Shown: positions 12,641 to 25,928 of the stretch, piece after piece
Position numbering within the stretch: the first letter of the stretch is position 1
Layout: each line of letters starts with the position of its first letter
Assembly: GCF_002234675.1 (NCBI RefSeq)
Contig: NC_019875.2
Coordinates: 28,331,818-28,395,817, forward strand
DNA length: 64,000 nt
Direction: 5' to 3'
From: Oryzias latipes
Lineage: Eukaryota; Chordata; Actinopteri; Beloniformes; Adrianichthyidae
Position numbers and translations under genes: made by a program
Notes under the pieces: generated by a model
Databases searched by the model: none
The model's input: only the letters and a program-made list of their open reading frames with translations
Told to the model about the DNA's origin: nothing

Positions 12641-13540
12641 ACCTGATGCTGCTCAAAAATGAAACCTGAGATAACAGGCGTCATAACACCAGAGAGTGTC
12701 GAGAAAAATGTATTCTAAATCACCTTACTGCATCATTTTGTGTTCTTTCAGTTCAGTCAAATTGGTTCAATTATTTTCTCCGAATAAAGTACATTTTTTT
12801 ATGAAGTGACAGTTCGCTCGCGTCTTTTCTGAGCCCTCCTCAAGGTTGTGGGGGCGCTGCTGCCCCATCAGCCACCCAGATAGCAGCAGGAGACTTTTTG
12901 GACAGCTCACCGGTCGACTAAAGGACTTCACAGATGCACACTAGCGTGTGATTCGTGAAGAGTAACTCATCAACTGAGCATGCAACGAAAGAAAGAAAGA
13001 AAAACCTGCAGAAGCACACGAGGCAGCCACAAACCTTTGGACTGCAGAGGGAAGTCAGGACACCTGCTGGAAATCCATGCTGGCACATTTAAGCCTCTCA
13101 CAGAAACACCTCCACTGGGGAAACAGCCATAAGGGGATACTTCACTGACTCACCGCTTCACCAGCTGAAGCATTATGTTCATCCCTGACAGAGTAAGCTG
13201 ATGTTAAGCCTCCTAAGAAGGGGCATTTTGAAAACTGCCGCGCGGCAGAGGAAACGGCAACGATCTGACTGTGAGGAGTCTCAGCGAAAACACACCCTGA
13301 GGAACAGAGGCAACAAAGAAGCATCTCCTCAGTCTGCAAACTTCAAATAGGGTTGACACTGCTTGAACTTCAGGGATGCTGGGGGAGATGGATGTTTATA
13401 TTTCAATTTGAATCTGCCTAAAGCAGCTAAGTGAGAAATCCTAAAACTATGATCACTCATCTCTGCATAGGAAAGATCCTTCAGAAAGTATGCCTAAAAA
13501 AGAATGATCACATTAGCAAAAAAAAATAAAGAAAAACGAG
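12640..13540. other. gene-free stretch
   Basis: No recognisable exon, RNA or bounded element. A short GAAA repeat occurs at about 12986-13001. Confidence 0.4.
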
Positions 13541-14400
13541 AGTTTAAAGACCCACTCCTATCATCTCTTTGAGCTTTTTAAACCCGTCCCCAGTGGTCTT
13601 TAAATTATGATCACAGAGTTCCCATGTTTCACATTGGGTAAAATATGTGAAGGATTATGTCTTCAAGGCTGCAATTCTCCTCACTAAACACTTTCACACT
13701 TTTCTCTCATAGTTCCAACCTTTCCAGTTTTATAGAATAAAAACAAACGTTTGATTACGATCAAAGATTTATTTAAATTTGGCAAACTGAATACATTTTG
13801 TACTGGCAACACGGCACAGATAACATCGATTGACAACAGCTAGACAGGATGCAGAACACAGTGCGAAAAAAAAGAAAATTGTGCAAAAGGACACGGAAGG
13901 AAATGCACAAAACAGCAACTGAGGAAGGTGAACCGCAGTGTAGTGAGGGAACACTGTATGCTGTTTTTATACTATACTAGATATTCCCTCATTCACCCAT
14001 GACGGAGAGTTCTCTGCTTTCATGCTCTTCCACCTTACGGCCCCTCATAACCTATATTATAACGGTGCAACACAAATGGCGGGCTGTACTGGAGCTATCC
14101 AGACGTACACTTTGGAGCCAGCTCAGACGAGGAAGAACAAGACGTACACAGAGCCAACGGCCTACAAGTTGATGCATCAGAACGGCTTGTGGCCCGCCCA
14201 GCATAGTGTCTATGCAACAAAGAGTTTTTTGAAACTGTATTTTTTCGTCTGATTCTGATTCACGGAGATTTGGATTTAAAAAAAAAAAAACCTCAGAAGT
14301 GTAATATTTAGCTTAAATTTCTTAAAATATGTCGTCCATCATCAGAAAAATGCCAAAAGAACATGTTAAAAACACAATTTTTGTCGTAGAGAGTCTTTGA
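13541..14400 (-). repeat. dispersed repeat family R1, copy 2
   Basis: A reverse-orientation copy. It begins 'aaagacccactcctatcatc' and includes 'gagccagctcagacgagga' and 'gtccatcatcagaaaaatgc'. These blocks match the reverse complement of 32430-33190 and lie in the same orientation in the copy at 23590-24130. There is no open frame of note. Confidence 0.5.
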
Positions 14401-14551
14401 GAGTGCTGTTTAGTAAAGCTGTGGTACAATTTTCACTCTCAGCAATCTCTTCTATCCTCTCTTCTTCTCTGTTTTCCCTTTTAGACTCTAAATTTGCAGC
14501 CAAAACAAAGATGCTGGGAAATTCTAGGACCGGCTCAGATGCTAATCCATG

Positions 14552-15023
14552 GTTGTGTCTTATTTCCTTCACTACTCACTATAGAGTGCACTATATGTCG
14601 CATTCGCCATTTTGTAGCGCTGTCCGAATCCACAATTCCAAATTCCAGAGCCCTAGAAGTTTCCCAGAAGTCTCTGTGAAACACCAGTGTGCATCATCGA
14701 TGCTCACCAGATCACACATAAAAATATTAAAACGAATATAGACCACAATGCATTGCGTCTGAACAATCTTTGTGTGTATTTTTTAAATAAACCATCAACG
14801 TGTTTATCTTCAGAAGACAGTCTCATAAATAATCGTCGCAAAACACACATATCAACTAAATTTTAACTTTGTGAATCGATGACGTCATATCCGCCGTTTA
14901 AAAAAACAATTAAATAGTAGTGAGCTTGGTGTCCGAATTGCTTTTAAAATCCAGGGCACTACATAGAGCTGCACTATATAGTTTTTTAGTAGTTAGGGGT
15001 TAGGGTAGGAATTCGGACACAGC
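14552..15023. mobile_element. MITE-like element with terminal inverted repeats
   Basis: The left end (gttgtgtcttatttcct) and the reverse complement of the right end (gctgtgtccgaattcct) form an imperfect terminal inverted repeat. The second block 'actatatagtgca' near the right end echoes 'actatagagtgcactat' near the left. The 472-bp element is flanked by 'ccatg' on both sides (14547-14551 and 15024-15028), a likely 5-bp target duplication. It encodes nothing and is a non-autonomous DNA transposon; its superfamily is not certain. Confidence 0.65.
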
Positions 15024-15029
15024 CCATGT

Positions 15030-17195
15030 GTGCGTGTCATGATATTTTTTACATCCTGCAATTGGCACCACATCAGTACACATGTTGTTTTCCAAGGAGC
15101 CGTTTTCTTGGAACCACACACAACAGTTTTATGGGTCCTGTCAGTTCCTTCTTTGGCGCAGCCCGTCTGAAGGAAGTCCGAGTTTTTCTTGGAATTCCAC
15201 GTCCCTGTTTCGTGGAATCCTGCTCCTTTTGGCTCCACCTCCTTGTTACTCTGCCAAATTGTTAAGAAAAATCAAATTATATCACAGTGTTAAAGCACCA
15301 AAGCATTAAGAATCATGTTTGCCACAGAAAATGTGCAGCCTTTTTGCTGACTCTGTCTTTTGCCTGTGAGAGCGGCCTTTTACAAGAAGAGTTGATGTCA
15401 TCAAGGGTGGTAACAGACCATCAGCATTTCTGCGAAAAATGTGAAGGGAATTCTGTGTTAGCTGGATAATATGTGATCGGGAGCTTTACTTAAGGGAAAA
15501 GCTGTGAGGCCAGCAGATGTGTTTTCCTCTGTGGAACAAGTGCATGAAGGACTGTAATCTCCAGACTAACTTTTTTCTTTTAATCCAGATTGAGGATCTT
15601 GTGCTGCAGAGGGATTCAGTGAGCAACACACACATGACGTCAGGTTGTTAAACCATTTTTTGGGCTTGCTGTGGCACTTTAATGTAAAATGTATCAAAGG
15701 AGGACCTCATTTTTAAAGTTGCACTTAAAGCTTTACTCCTTACTGCTTTTGATTTAGAGGAGGGCCTGGTTTCTTTTGTGAAAAAAATGTAAAACTCCAG
15801 TCTCTAACCGTTTTGCATTTGGTGTTTTTGTTCTCTTTGTCCGTTTTACTCTTTAAAAGCTGAGGCGGATAAGGTTCATGGATGATTGGTGACCGTTGAG
15901 ACCACGAGCTGCTCCCACTCGCACAGGATACAGAGTAAGTTTTTTTAGCCGGAAACCTTCCCGAGTCAAAGCTTTCACAGCATTTGATCAAACAATTACT
16001 TTGTCTGTTTTAATATCAAGTCAATAACAGTTACAATTGTGACATTTTGTTGATCCACATCCTAGTTGTCAAAGCTTTAGCCCCATAATAAAAATTGGTT
16101 CACTAATCAGCGGGTCCTTTGCATGACACGTCACTTTGCATTAAGGTGCACAAAAAGAATAATTAACAGATGAGGACTGTGATATCAGAGTTAAGGAATT
16201 GCCTATTATAAATCACACACAAGGGAAAACTGTGAAAGGTATTCTAAATTATAGTCCTGTCATCTAAAGTAAAAAAGTATTTGTGTAGGAGCTGTGAGGT
16301 TAAGCCTGAAAATATTTTTTATTATTTTCATTTCTGTTCCCCGTTAAATGTTTAACCCTTTGAGTAAATCATAACTATTATTAAATCATTACTTATTGTA
16401 AAAAAGTCATTTATGACCAATATGTGATGATTAACTAACATTTAACTTTCATTTTCTGTCTACGACGTGGGTTAAAGTTTGTGGACCAAATGTCAATGGG
16501 CTGAAACTGAACTGAAGCCAAGTGATCACTATCAACAGGACAAATGGAGCAGAACATTTCAGAGCTTAAAACCAACCAGAGCTAAAGAAAATAGGATTTA
16601 ACAGGCTCAAGAACTCGTACAAAGACAGGAAGCAGAACAGATCCAGCACTGATACTACCCTCTTTGACAAAAGCTCCATAAACCTTTACAAATCCTTTAT
16701 TGTTGGTTAATTTTAGTTTATATTTAACATCAGTTTGATAAAAATGTAATGAATATCCCCTGAACATTGCATACATGAACTCAGGCAGAGAACATCTGCG
16801 GCTTTGCAATCGTACCACATGTGAAGGGGTGGGGCTCTGGGAATTGTAGTTTTTGGTTGATTTAAACAAATTTAGACTACAAAAATGGTTTTCTCAGAAG
16901 GATATGCATTCAATTGTTATTGATGCCAAAAACTAAAGTGTCTAAAAACTAAAACTGTGCGAAAAATCCCAGAGAAGAAACAAGTAACATCAGAAAAATA
17001 AAAGTTTAAAAACTCCCAGGGTAATACCAGTCTCACTTCTTTAGACTTTACTGAAAACGTTGTAAGATGACAATACTTTAAATATTACTAGCAAAGTGGA
17101 CTTAATCATTTGCTTTGATGTTACATGAATTCTCCAGAAAAAGGTTTTGAGGAAACTTTTTTATTTATAATAACATTTTCAAGTCAAAATTTGTT
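15030..17195. other. gene-free stretch
   Basis: No coding exon or RNA gene is recognised. Open frames of fewer than 100 codons appear to be chance. Confidence 0.4.
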
Positions 17196-17204
17196 ACTTT
17201 ACAT

Positions 17205-17476
17205 CAGCGGCAGAGCTAGAGGGGGGCGAGGGGGGGCATCTTAAATCATTTTATATGGAGGGGGGGGCAGGTCTTTGGTAAGGTGGCAAGTGGGAACAGC
17301 AGAGTGGAAGGCCATTACTAAAATGTATGTATTTACTGTTGTAAAAGTTATTAATATTGATGGGATTGATTTTCACTATTTGTAACATCAATGATAGTAA
17401 TATTGATTAAGGGGGCAAAGGTTTTTGCTGGGGGGGGGGCAGCTGCCCCCCTTTGCCCTCTATAGCTCCGCCTCTG
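17205..17476. mobile_element. short hAT-like MITE
   Basis: The element starts 'cagcggcagagctagagggg', and the reverse complement of its right end starts 'cagaggcggagctatagagg', an imperfect terminal inverted repeat of about 32 bp. The 8-bp flanks are 'ctttacat' (17197-17204) and 'cttcacat' (17477-17484), matching at 7 of 8 positions. Ends beginning CAG and an 8-bp target duplication are the hAT pattern. The 272-bp interior is G-rich near both ends and non-coding. Confidence 0.7.
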
Positions 17477-17489
17477 CTTCACATTTTTT

Positions 17490-18825
17490 TATTCAGCAGA
17501 TATAGGAAGACAAGTAATAAATAAGAATGACTAGGTGTATTAATAATGAATAAATAAATTTTGTATTTTTAATTTTATAAAAATTAACAAATTACCATAT
17601 TAACAAAAAAATAATGTGAGTCGTCTCCTGGTCCGTAAATGTGTGAAACTGCTATTAGAACAAACTATTGAACAAAAAGACAAAGTGGACACTTTTAGAC
17701 TTTTCAGCATTTGTGAATTTGACTTTCTGTTCTAAAAGGGCCTCCACCCTCCTGGGTGTGGTTGTCATGGACTTAACTACCTAAATGTTTCTCACTTGTC
17801 TCATAAACAAATAAGATGTTGTCACAACTGACCTGCTGTGACAACTGCAGGTCAGTTTTTCCAAATGTAACCTTTGATCAACTATTTTTGTCTTTTCTTG
17901 CACAATGTTTAGTTTATGTTCAACTCACCACCATCTGTTTTTCTGACTTTTATGATTCTACATGGAAATGTTACCTGTCGAAACTAAAATTTCGAATTCA
18001 CTGATTTTTATCAAACTTACTTTTTAGTAGATGGTTACAGAATTATTCAGAATAAATCTACAAATGTGAAAAGTGCAGATATAGCCACACTGGACGCATG
18101 AATAAAAATTGGAGCTGTGCAGCACGCACGCCCCAGGCAGAAGGTGATGCTTCGAAAGGTTTCTTCCATCCTACAGGAAGACAATAGCAGAGTGACCCTT
18201 TGACCTCCCATGTCTTTCACACAGAGGAGCAGGAGGGGAGTCTCATTTCCTTGTTTTGAACCTGTAAGGTCCCATTTCCTACACACCGGCAAATGACTGA
18301 TGTTGACATCAATGCCTTCAGTTCTGCCTGACATATTAAGTGTGCAGACTGAAAGACAGGAAACCATTTCTCATGACTTTTCAGTCCAGGGTGCCCTTCA
18401 CACGTGGGATCTAAGACACAAAGTCGGACAAAAGCCACACAAAAAAAAAATTCTATTTTTATCAATTCAAAAAAAAAGAATTTAATGGGATTATATACAC
18501 AAAAAAGCTTATTTGCATTCAACTTGCTTCCAGATTAAATTCTGATTGAACCTGATTTGGTAAACACAGAAAGATATAAAACATTTTTTAAAATAACTAC
18601 AGAAAATTCCACAATTTGCTTAACATTTACGTTTGCCTAATATTAAAGTTACACCTTCTTCAAAAGTTAAAATCAGTCGTCATACACTTGCCCCGCCATA
18701 TGAAATGTTATCACAAAATGTGTTCTCTGCATGTGATCCAGGTTACCCTGAAAGGTTACTCTGGACACAAAAATCTTGAGAAAATCCAGCCCCTAGATGC
18801 TGAGCCTCATGCATTTTTAGAGTCT
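17490..18825. other. gene-free stretch
   Basis: AT-rich sequence with no recognised exon or RNA gene. Confidence 0.4.
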
Positions 18826-18833
18826 TTGGTATG

Positions 18834-18904
18834 ACTCGGCCTGGACTTGAACTCGTGACCTTACAGCCAGAGGGCAGACGCTATACCACAAAGCCACTCT
18901 ATGT
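18834..18904 (-). repeat. tRNA-like sequence (tRNA-derived SINE head or tRNA pseudogene)
   Basis: Read on the minus strand, there is an A-box-like 'tggctttgtggtatagcg' and, about 30 nt further, a B-box-like 'gagttcaagtcc', the spacing of an RNA polymerase III tRNA promoter. I cannot fold a convincing acceptor stem, so a functional tRNA is unlikely. A SINE head or decayed tRNA copy fits better. Confidence 0.4.
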
Positions 18905-19289
18905 TTAAAGCATCGTGGAAATGCAGCATAGGTTCTAAAATATTTATCTTGAATAATATTTATATAAAGGAATAAAATAATTTAAAATGTCTAAAAAAAA
19001 AAAAAAAAAATTCAATTAGATGACTTAATTTTTAAAAAAAAAAAGTAAAATACTGGTATGCCAACTAATTCATAGTATATAAAAATACAAAAGCATGGGT
19101 GGGATTATTGATGTACAAACGGAAACTTAACAGGCCTGTTTTCTTTGCAATTGAAGTTCTAATTTCAGCTTTAGTCACATTTATCCTTGTGAAAAAGTGT
19201 GTTCTCCTTCCTGCAGCCTGACTGTTGAAAATGAGTAAACTAGAAAATAAGACTACAGATTTTGTGGGGGTTTTAGAGACACTTTAGTG

Positions 19290-19500
19290 TCACGTGCACA
19301 CCCGGTGTGTGCAGCAGTTGCACACAGTGAGTAAGGAGCCAGTAATCGCACCTCATCACGGCTAGAGTGCGGCGAAAAGACACCGGACAACAGCATTAAG
19401 TGTGTATAACTTACCTTAGGCCTACAAAAACTGCACTACACTAACCATATGCATGACAATGATATGCTCCATTTTCACGAGCGCCATGGTGCACGAGCCT
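19290..19500 (-). repeat. dispersed repeat family R2, partial copy C
   Basis: It shares 'cagtgagtaaggagcc', 'ggctagagtgcgg' and 'catgcatgacaatg' with the repeat copy at 11440-12340, in the same relative orientation. It is a fragment with no coding content. Confidence 0.45.
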
Positions 19501-19504
19501 CAAC

Positions 19505-21055
19505 CTGGATGCAGCCAGATGTGCACGGCTTGTTGGAATTATTCGTGTAAATGGTGTCAATTTTAATCTCAAATTGAGCCACAAATGCAGGCCCCTCTTT
19601 TTTTATGCAAGCAACTGCTGACCTCTGCAACAAATGAAAGTCTGGAATCTGACAGCTAACACGAGCAAACTCTTGGATTTGTGCAGAATTAGTAAACTCC
19701 AAATGAATGATGAGCAAAGAGGTTTTTAAGGCTTTTAGCAGCTTTGGTCTTAAACTGTCACAACCTGTGTCTTTTTCTCCTAATTTAAGTGGAATGTAGA
19801 AGACGGGACACCCCAAACTGACTAAATATCCACTAAAACTGCAGGTTTTATTCTGTCTGCAGCTAAATGGAATCCACCCACATCCAGATTTTGGCCTCAA
19901 AGTCCGGTTCAGCTGGTTCCATGAGGGCTAACAAACTAACTGTGGGTGGGTTTCAATTAAGTTGGCCTTGCAGACCAGGTTGAACCAGCTCCATCCTTTG
20001 GACATGCAGTCCTTCAGGCCTCCTTTGATGATCTCTAGGTATGTTTTGTGGAGCGATATCATGGAAACCGCTCTCTTTGAACATATTGAGCTTATCTGTG
20101 TCCTGTTCTTTTGGTTCGTCAGGTTGGACCCGACGAGTGCCAGTAAGGCGGCAGCGCCGCCGTATAATTACCTGCTGGCATCCAGGAATGAGCTCTGAAA
20201 GAAGAAAAAGAAAAAAGGAGCCCTGCTGTGCCGTGACTCAGTCCTGGAAAATGAAACAGGAGGATGTTGGGGATGCAGAGTGATCAAAGGAGCTGGTCCG
20301 GGGAGAAAGGAGCACGGCATAATGCGGTATCAAATCAAGTACAAATTTTATAACACAAAGTTTCCTTTTCTCCCCGCTCGCACACCTGACCTGAAATCCT
20401 CTCAAACACATTTTCTGCTCCTTTTTCATCTTTCCTTTTTTCCCTCTGAATAGAAACCACTTCACTATAAATAGCAAAGCGTCCACATGTTTAACTTAGA
20501 CATGACTTTGAAGTCAAGATGACAGAAGAAAAGAGCTCCTCTGTGTATTTTGCTCTCTACATTTCCCGCTGTATCACCTGTGCTCGAAAGAAGTTTTCAG
20601 TTTGAAGCAGCAGTTTGAACCGTCTGGTCAGCTGCCATATCATCTTAGATCTTAGATGCACACTTTCCTGATGCTTGAGGATACACACTTTAATGGGCAT
20701 TCTGGTGTATTTTCACACTTCTTAAGACTTTGCTGATCAGAGGGACAGTTGTGAGGCTGCACCGTTTGCGTTGGGACGTCCCTGCCTGTTGTGTAACCTT
20801 GTTTTGCTCTGTGTGAGGGTTGCACTATGGCATGTCAAGACAAGAGTGCAGCAAAGTAAAGCTGCATGAGTCCGATCCATCAATATGCATGCAAGTCTGA
20901 TTTTAGAGAAGAAAGCAGTTTATGTAGATGTCTTTTATGTGAAGGTGGTAATCCTTTGAGGACATTTGAATTCCATAATATGACAGTCATAAGATCAGAT
21001 TTGATAGAATTTTTAGGAGGTTCTATTATTTTACTAATATAATTCCCATAACAGA
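19505..21055. other. gene-free stretch
   Basis: No recognised exon. The minus-strand open frame at 19475-19900 (141 codons) overlaps the repeat fragment and has no known domain, so it is not called as a gene. Confidence 0.4.
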
Positions 21056-21059
21056 CCCA

Positions 21060-21565
21060 CTGGTAAAGATAATGTTCCTTTCTTGTGGCATTTCTCTGAT
21101 GATACAGAACATATATGTGGAAGATTTAGCTCAAAATTTCATTTTTGAGTATTTCTTTATTCCATTTGCTGTGAATCAGGAGCAGACGAGAGGATAACCT
21201 TGGAAACAGATCGTATTTGTGTCGTAGAAAATGCGCTTCCCGCTCCGCTCCATTCTGATGCATCCACTTGGAGACGGCTACATCCCTGTACGTCTGAGCC
21301 CGCTGCCAGGTTGGGGGTGTGAGAGGCTGTAAGCAGCACTTGTAAACAGAGAGCTGTCAGTTATGGGGTGATGGGAAGGGGGGGTGGAGATTCTCCTTGC
21401 CAATGGTCACAACTCGGAGGTGAATTTCTAATGAACTATTGCCGCTCTGCAGAAACTACGTTGTAGAAATTGTCAGGTGCTTATGGATTTTTGGCTAAAA
21501 ACTGCATAATCATATATTAAAATAGATCCAAAAAATGATCAAAGTGGGTCTTTGATGTGTTAAGT
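21060..21565 (+). repeat. dispersed repeat family R1, copy 3
   Basis: The order of blocks is 'gtggcatttctctgatgat', 'gagtatttctttattcc', 'caggagcagacg', 'ctccgctccattctgatgc', 'gctctgcagaaacta' and a terminal 'aaagtgggtcttt'. The same order occurs at 32430-33195. The terminal 'agacccact'-type motif recurs at the ends of other copies. Confidence 0.55.
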
Positions 21566-21569
21566 GATC

Positions 21570-23585
21570 CAAATGGCTGTGATTTGAGTCCCGGTCCCCC
21601 TTTTGAATCCCATTTGTCCATCCTTAGCAGCGTCATGAAACACTGTTTGATTTGACACATTGAGGTTTTTGTAAATGTGTCACGCTGCATATCTGCTCTT
21701 TTGTTGCAGGTGTACCGGCCGAGGTCGATGTGTGCGGGCTTGTTAGCATCTCTTTGTGGCTCTGTTCTCTGTCTCCGTGCACATGGAGCTGCAGAGCTCC
21801 CATCGTTGTCTGGCTTAACGCTCCGACAGGAGAAAATAATGGGGCTGAAGCTGCTGGGGATGACAAAAGGGGCCAAAGCATTTGGAATGCCATGACATGT
21901 TTGTTCACTGTGAAGATGTTTCTGCTCTTAAATAAAAAAAAATATGCCGCACAGGAAGACATTTCTGTCGTTGTTTCCTACTATTTACTGTTTTTCATGC
22001 AATTGTTTTTACATTACTTAAAAGTAATTGTGCAGCAACTATCAATGTTTCCATATCTTCAGAGTAAGCTGCATGCATCACTCTTCAGTTATGAAGTTCT
22101 TTTCATGTCTGACTCATTCAGCTCCAAAGCTTTGGATCCCATAGTTGCACATGCAAGCAGTTTAAGTTCTCCATGCAAGAAAGACACGATTAGACATGGA
22201 GATTTCCCGTTTGGCCTTGTCACAAGAATGTCCTTTCTGCATCCACCCACACTGCCTCTCTCATGTCCCACTTTATGGCTGATGGATGTTTGATGGTCTG
22301 CACACCCCTGGCTAATCATTGAATTGCAATTAAGTGACTTCAGAATACACAACAGGCACTTTTCTTTCTGTTTCAAGAGAAGCCGCACAGTGTGAGAGCA
22401 ATCCAACCCGGGCTGTTTAAACGGACGCATGTTACTGTCAGCTCAAGCACCAATCAGGATCACCGCTGCGCTTGGATGCACATCTGCTCAAATGATCATT
22501 AACAAAATGTCCCCAAGGAAAAAAGTGTTTGGTGTGAAGGTCCTGGCTTTGACACCTGCTGGGAGAAAGATTTACTCAGGTGGAGTTTTACTCTTATGTT
22601 CAAGTTAGGAAAAAAAAACTTTTAAAATGGTGCAGAGAATCAATTTAACACAATCCAGTCTGAATTTCGGCGTTTTTTTCTTTAACTTAACAATAAGTTT
22701 TGTCCATCTTGTATGACACTCACATGCTTTTAGGGTGAAATTTCCAAATCCAGTCATGTGACCTCAGACAGCCTGAAACCGTCTTTCTTTGTGAGCGTGA
22801 CCTCGGAGGTCAGCGCATTGTGTTTAGCTGCTTGTTTTTAAGTTAATCCTCGGCATCACAGACAATGCTCCATTTGTTCCTCTTCGCTCATCTCGTCTGA
22901 GAGTTTTCATCAAATTATTTGGCTCTCATGTTGAACTTGATTAGTCCAAAGCTTGGCACCGAAAAGTGTTCGGCGCTCCACTGTTTCTCTAGACGAGGAA
23001 AACAAGCAGGGACGCTGACCTGGTTTGCACTAATTTTACCAAGGCAATTGTAGAAACTCAGAAAAATATTGCTTCATAATTTGTAAGTTTCCACTTTTTT
23101 TCCATTTTCTCCGCACAAAATTACATATTAGCCGAAAATAATGTCAAACAGTGTGAAATTCTAATATATGAACATTGAATGTGATTGTGAAGCAGCTCAG
23201 CCGTGCACAGAATGCTGCTGCTGTGCAGGAATGTGCAACAATAATCCAACCCAACGCTTTCACCTCCATCATTATTGATCCAGCAGCAGCTAAATGTGTT
23301 GGACTGATCCCCCGGTCGCTTTTCCACACTCACACAACCAGAAACAGCTTCATCCACAAACCTGTAACCTTTTTTTTTTGCAGAAGTTACTGAGAATTCT
23401 CCACAGACGACAGGAACTTTTGTTTTTACTCCAGTTCAGGTTCATCGAAACGCTAAATTAGACTCAATTATTTAAAAAACAAAAAAAGGCAATGATGGAT
23501 AAGAAAACACACTTGTGCAAGTTACAAAAACAGACATTACAAACAAACAGAACGTGGGAAATGTATTGAGCAAAAATGTCATCAG
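21570..23585. other. gene-free stretch
   Basis: No supported gene. Several open frames of 110-190 codons on both strands around 21500-22430 overlap one another and show no domain or splice logic, so I regard them as non-coding. Confidence 0.4.
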
Positions 23586-23589
23586 GTGG

Positions 23590-24130
23590 ATTTTGTAAAC
23601 CACAAGTTTGCATTGCTGCCAATTATTTTTTGCAAAATATGCTCAAGTCTGCCAGAGAGGTTGTGAAATACAGATTAATGATTGCTTAATTAATTATTAC
23701 AAACAGGACTGTTTGCATGGAATAAGACCCCACCTTCCCAGCATTCATCTGTTCATCCGCTCTCCCACTAGCTTAGAGCCCCTCAAACACCAATCTAACA
23801 TACATAATCAGCAAGCAGCATCAGAGCTATGCAGCCAAACTGTTTGGATTCCAGCTCAGGCGAGGAAAACAAAGGCAAACATGAATCTATCTGTCTGCAG
23901 GTGGATCAGAATGGTGCGGAGCAGGGAGCTTAGGGCCAACTGTACCGTCTACAACTACAACTTTTTTTCATCCTCCCTTGACTGACAACAATCTGAATAA
24001 AGATATGCTCAGGAATGCAATTTAAGCTTCATGTATGTCCTCCATCATAAGAAAACTGTCACAAGAACGCGTCCAAAACACCAAAAACACAATTTTCATG
24101 GTGTTTCTGTTCAGATCGCAGACCCTCTCT
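23590..24130 (-). repeat. dispersed repeat family R1, copy 4
   Basis: A diverged reverse-orientation copy, with 'ccagctcaggcgagga', 'gtcctccatcataagaaaac' and 'ccaaaaacacaattttcatg', matching the 14050-14370 portion of copy 2. Its boundaries are approximate. Confidence 0.4.
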
Positions 24131-24139
24131 TTAACTTTC

Positions 24140-25900
24140 ATGTTTTCTTCCCACAATAATTTAATTTACTCTGCACTTTAATAACTGAGCGTGAATATTC
24201 TCAGGTAAATGAATATAAATTACAATGTCTGAAATATTTCTGCCGACAAACTCAAGGCTTCTATGGAAAGACTTAATCATTCCTTTTATATGGAACCTTG
24301 TAAGTGGTTATTCATAACCTTGCCTGTTTTTTTAAACATGTACTTTTTAAACACTTTTTTCAACTTTTTACTGGAAAAAAAAACTTTCTTAATTTTAATG
24401 CTTGTCAAAAATAAAACCCAACAAGTCCCTGTTAACTTCATCATACTGACGGATATTGTTCTCTTATCTACAACAATTTCTTGTCTTCAACCATTTTGAC
24501 CATCTGTCCAATTGGGCTCCATGAATGGAATGAACTTAGCTGGAAGTAAGCTGGTCCTGCAGGGAAAAACCTGCTGCAGTTACCTTTACATCCATACAAG
24601 CATGAAAAAATTAACCTGTTTGATCCTGCAAGACACAAATTATATTTGTATTTTACTGTTGCAATTCTTTTCTTTGGAAATGAAGTCTGCAGTCGACACA
24701 AATTATAGGTCTTGTCCTGTGAAACCCACTTTACAAAGTGCAAAGTTAAATGATTGCCATCACACTGTAATGGGCCAGTGCTTCTAATGTGCAATGTGAC
24801 GTTGTTCAACAGTAGATTTCATCAAAGCATTCCAGCCCTGCAGCACTGTACTCTGTAATGTACGCCCACAACATGCAGAAATGTTCCCCAGTGCAGACAG
24901 ACATACATAGACCACACTAATCGAACACCGTGACCTCTCCAAAACCAGTGCTATGTAAGTATGAATGACACTGAGCTTTTTCCTAGTGCACAGGTCTAAC
25001 TAAATAAAAAAATTGTAACTGTACAATTCAGTTTAAAAATGGATTTAATGTTTCAGCAATGCAATTGAATTAAAATTTACTTTATTAAAATAACAATTGT
25101 TAAAGTTTTATTTCAGCTTAGAAGAGAAAGAATACACAAATGATTACAAATTTCTAAAATATTTGATTTATCCCACCATTATTCAGTGACACCGGTCACC
25201 AGCAGATGAAACGTAGCTTTGTTTCAAACTGGATGAAGGGTTCAGTAGTTGAAAGAACAGTGTGCAACACTGCCCCCGTGAGGTCAAATGTGGAAGTGAG
25301 GCAGCTTCCCCCAATCTCACTCTGAGGTCAAATTATGAGAATTATCGAACACACGCGGATCTTTGGCTCATTGTCGCAACTTTATAGCACGTGTTAAGAC
25401 GGTATGATAAAGTTTTATTCAAAAACATGTTTCAAACAGCAGCACAATTTGGTGGTTTTAGGGCAAAAAAACACATCAGTGTAATTTCTAAATCCCTTGT
25501 TAGAAAACTAACAAAGATGTATTCCTCAAAAGATAGAAACAAATGCGAACTACATTTTTAACATTTATTCTGAACTTTATGTATTAAAAATACAATTTAA
25601 AATTGATCATTATCTGTAAGCAAAAAAAAAAGCTTTAAAAAGTTCACAATGACGTTTTTTTTCAAATATGATTTTTTTTTAAACACATGAATTAAAGAAA
25701 GTGAAAAATTACAAATGTGGAGATTGGCAAACCTGTACAAATGTGGTATTTACGTCGCCCTAAGTATTAATTTTAGGAAACCGTCTAAAGTTGTCATCAA
25801 TTATGTATGTAAATATTTAATAAATGTTTTTTCCGTTTGCATTATATATTGTATTTATGTCTACATTTTATTTTGTAATTTTTGTAAAATAATTTTTAAA
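24140..25900. other. gene-free 5' flank of thoc1
   Basis: AT-rich sequence without recognisable exons up to about 70 bp before the thoc1 start codon. Confidence 0.4.
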
Positions 25901-25928
25901 AAAATAACGGGAGGGAGCGGTCAGAAAG

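Noticed and set aside
18834-18904. Functional tRNA gene
   Set aside because: A- and B-box-like motifs are present, but no proper acceptor stem pairing was found. Kept only as a tRNA-derived repeat.
21730-22293. 187-codon plus-strand open frame
   Set aside because: Overlaps several equally long frames on both strands, has no known domain, and continues through AT-rich non-coding-looking sequence.
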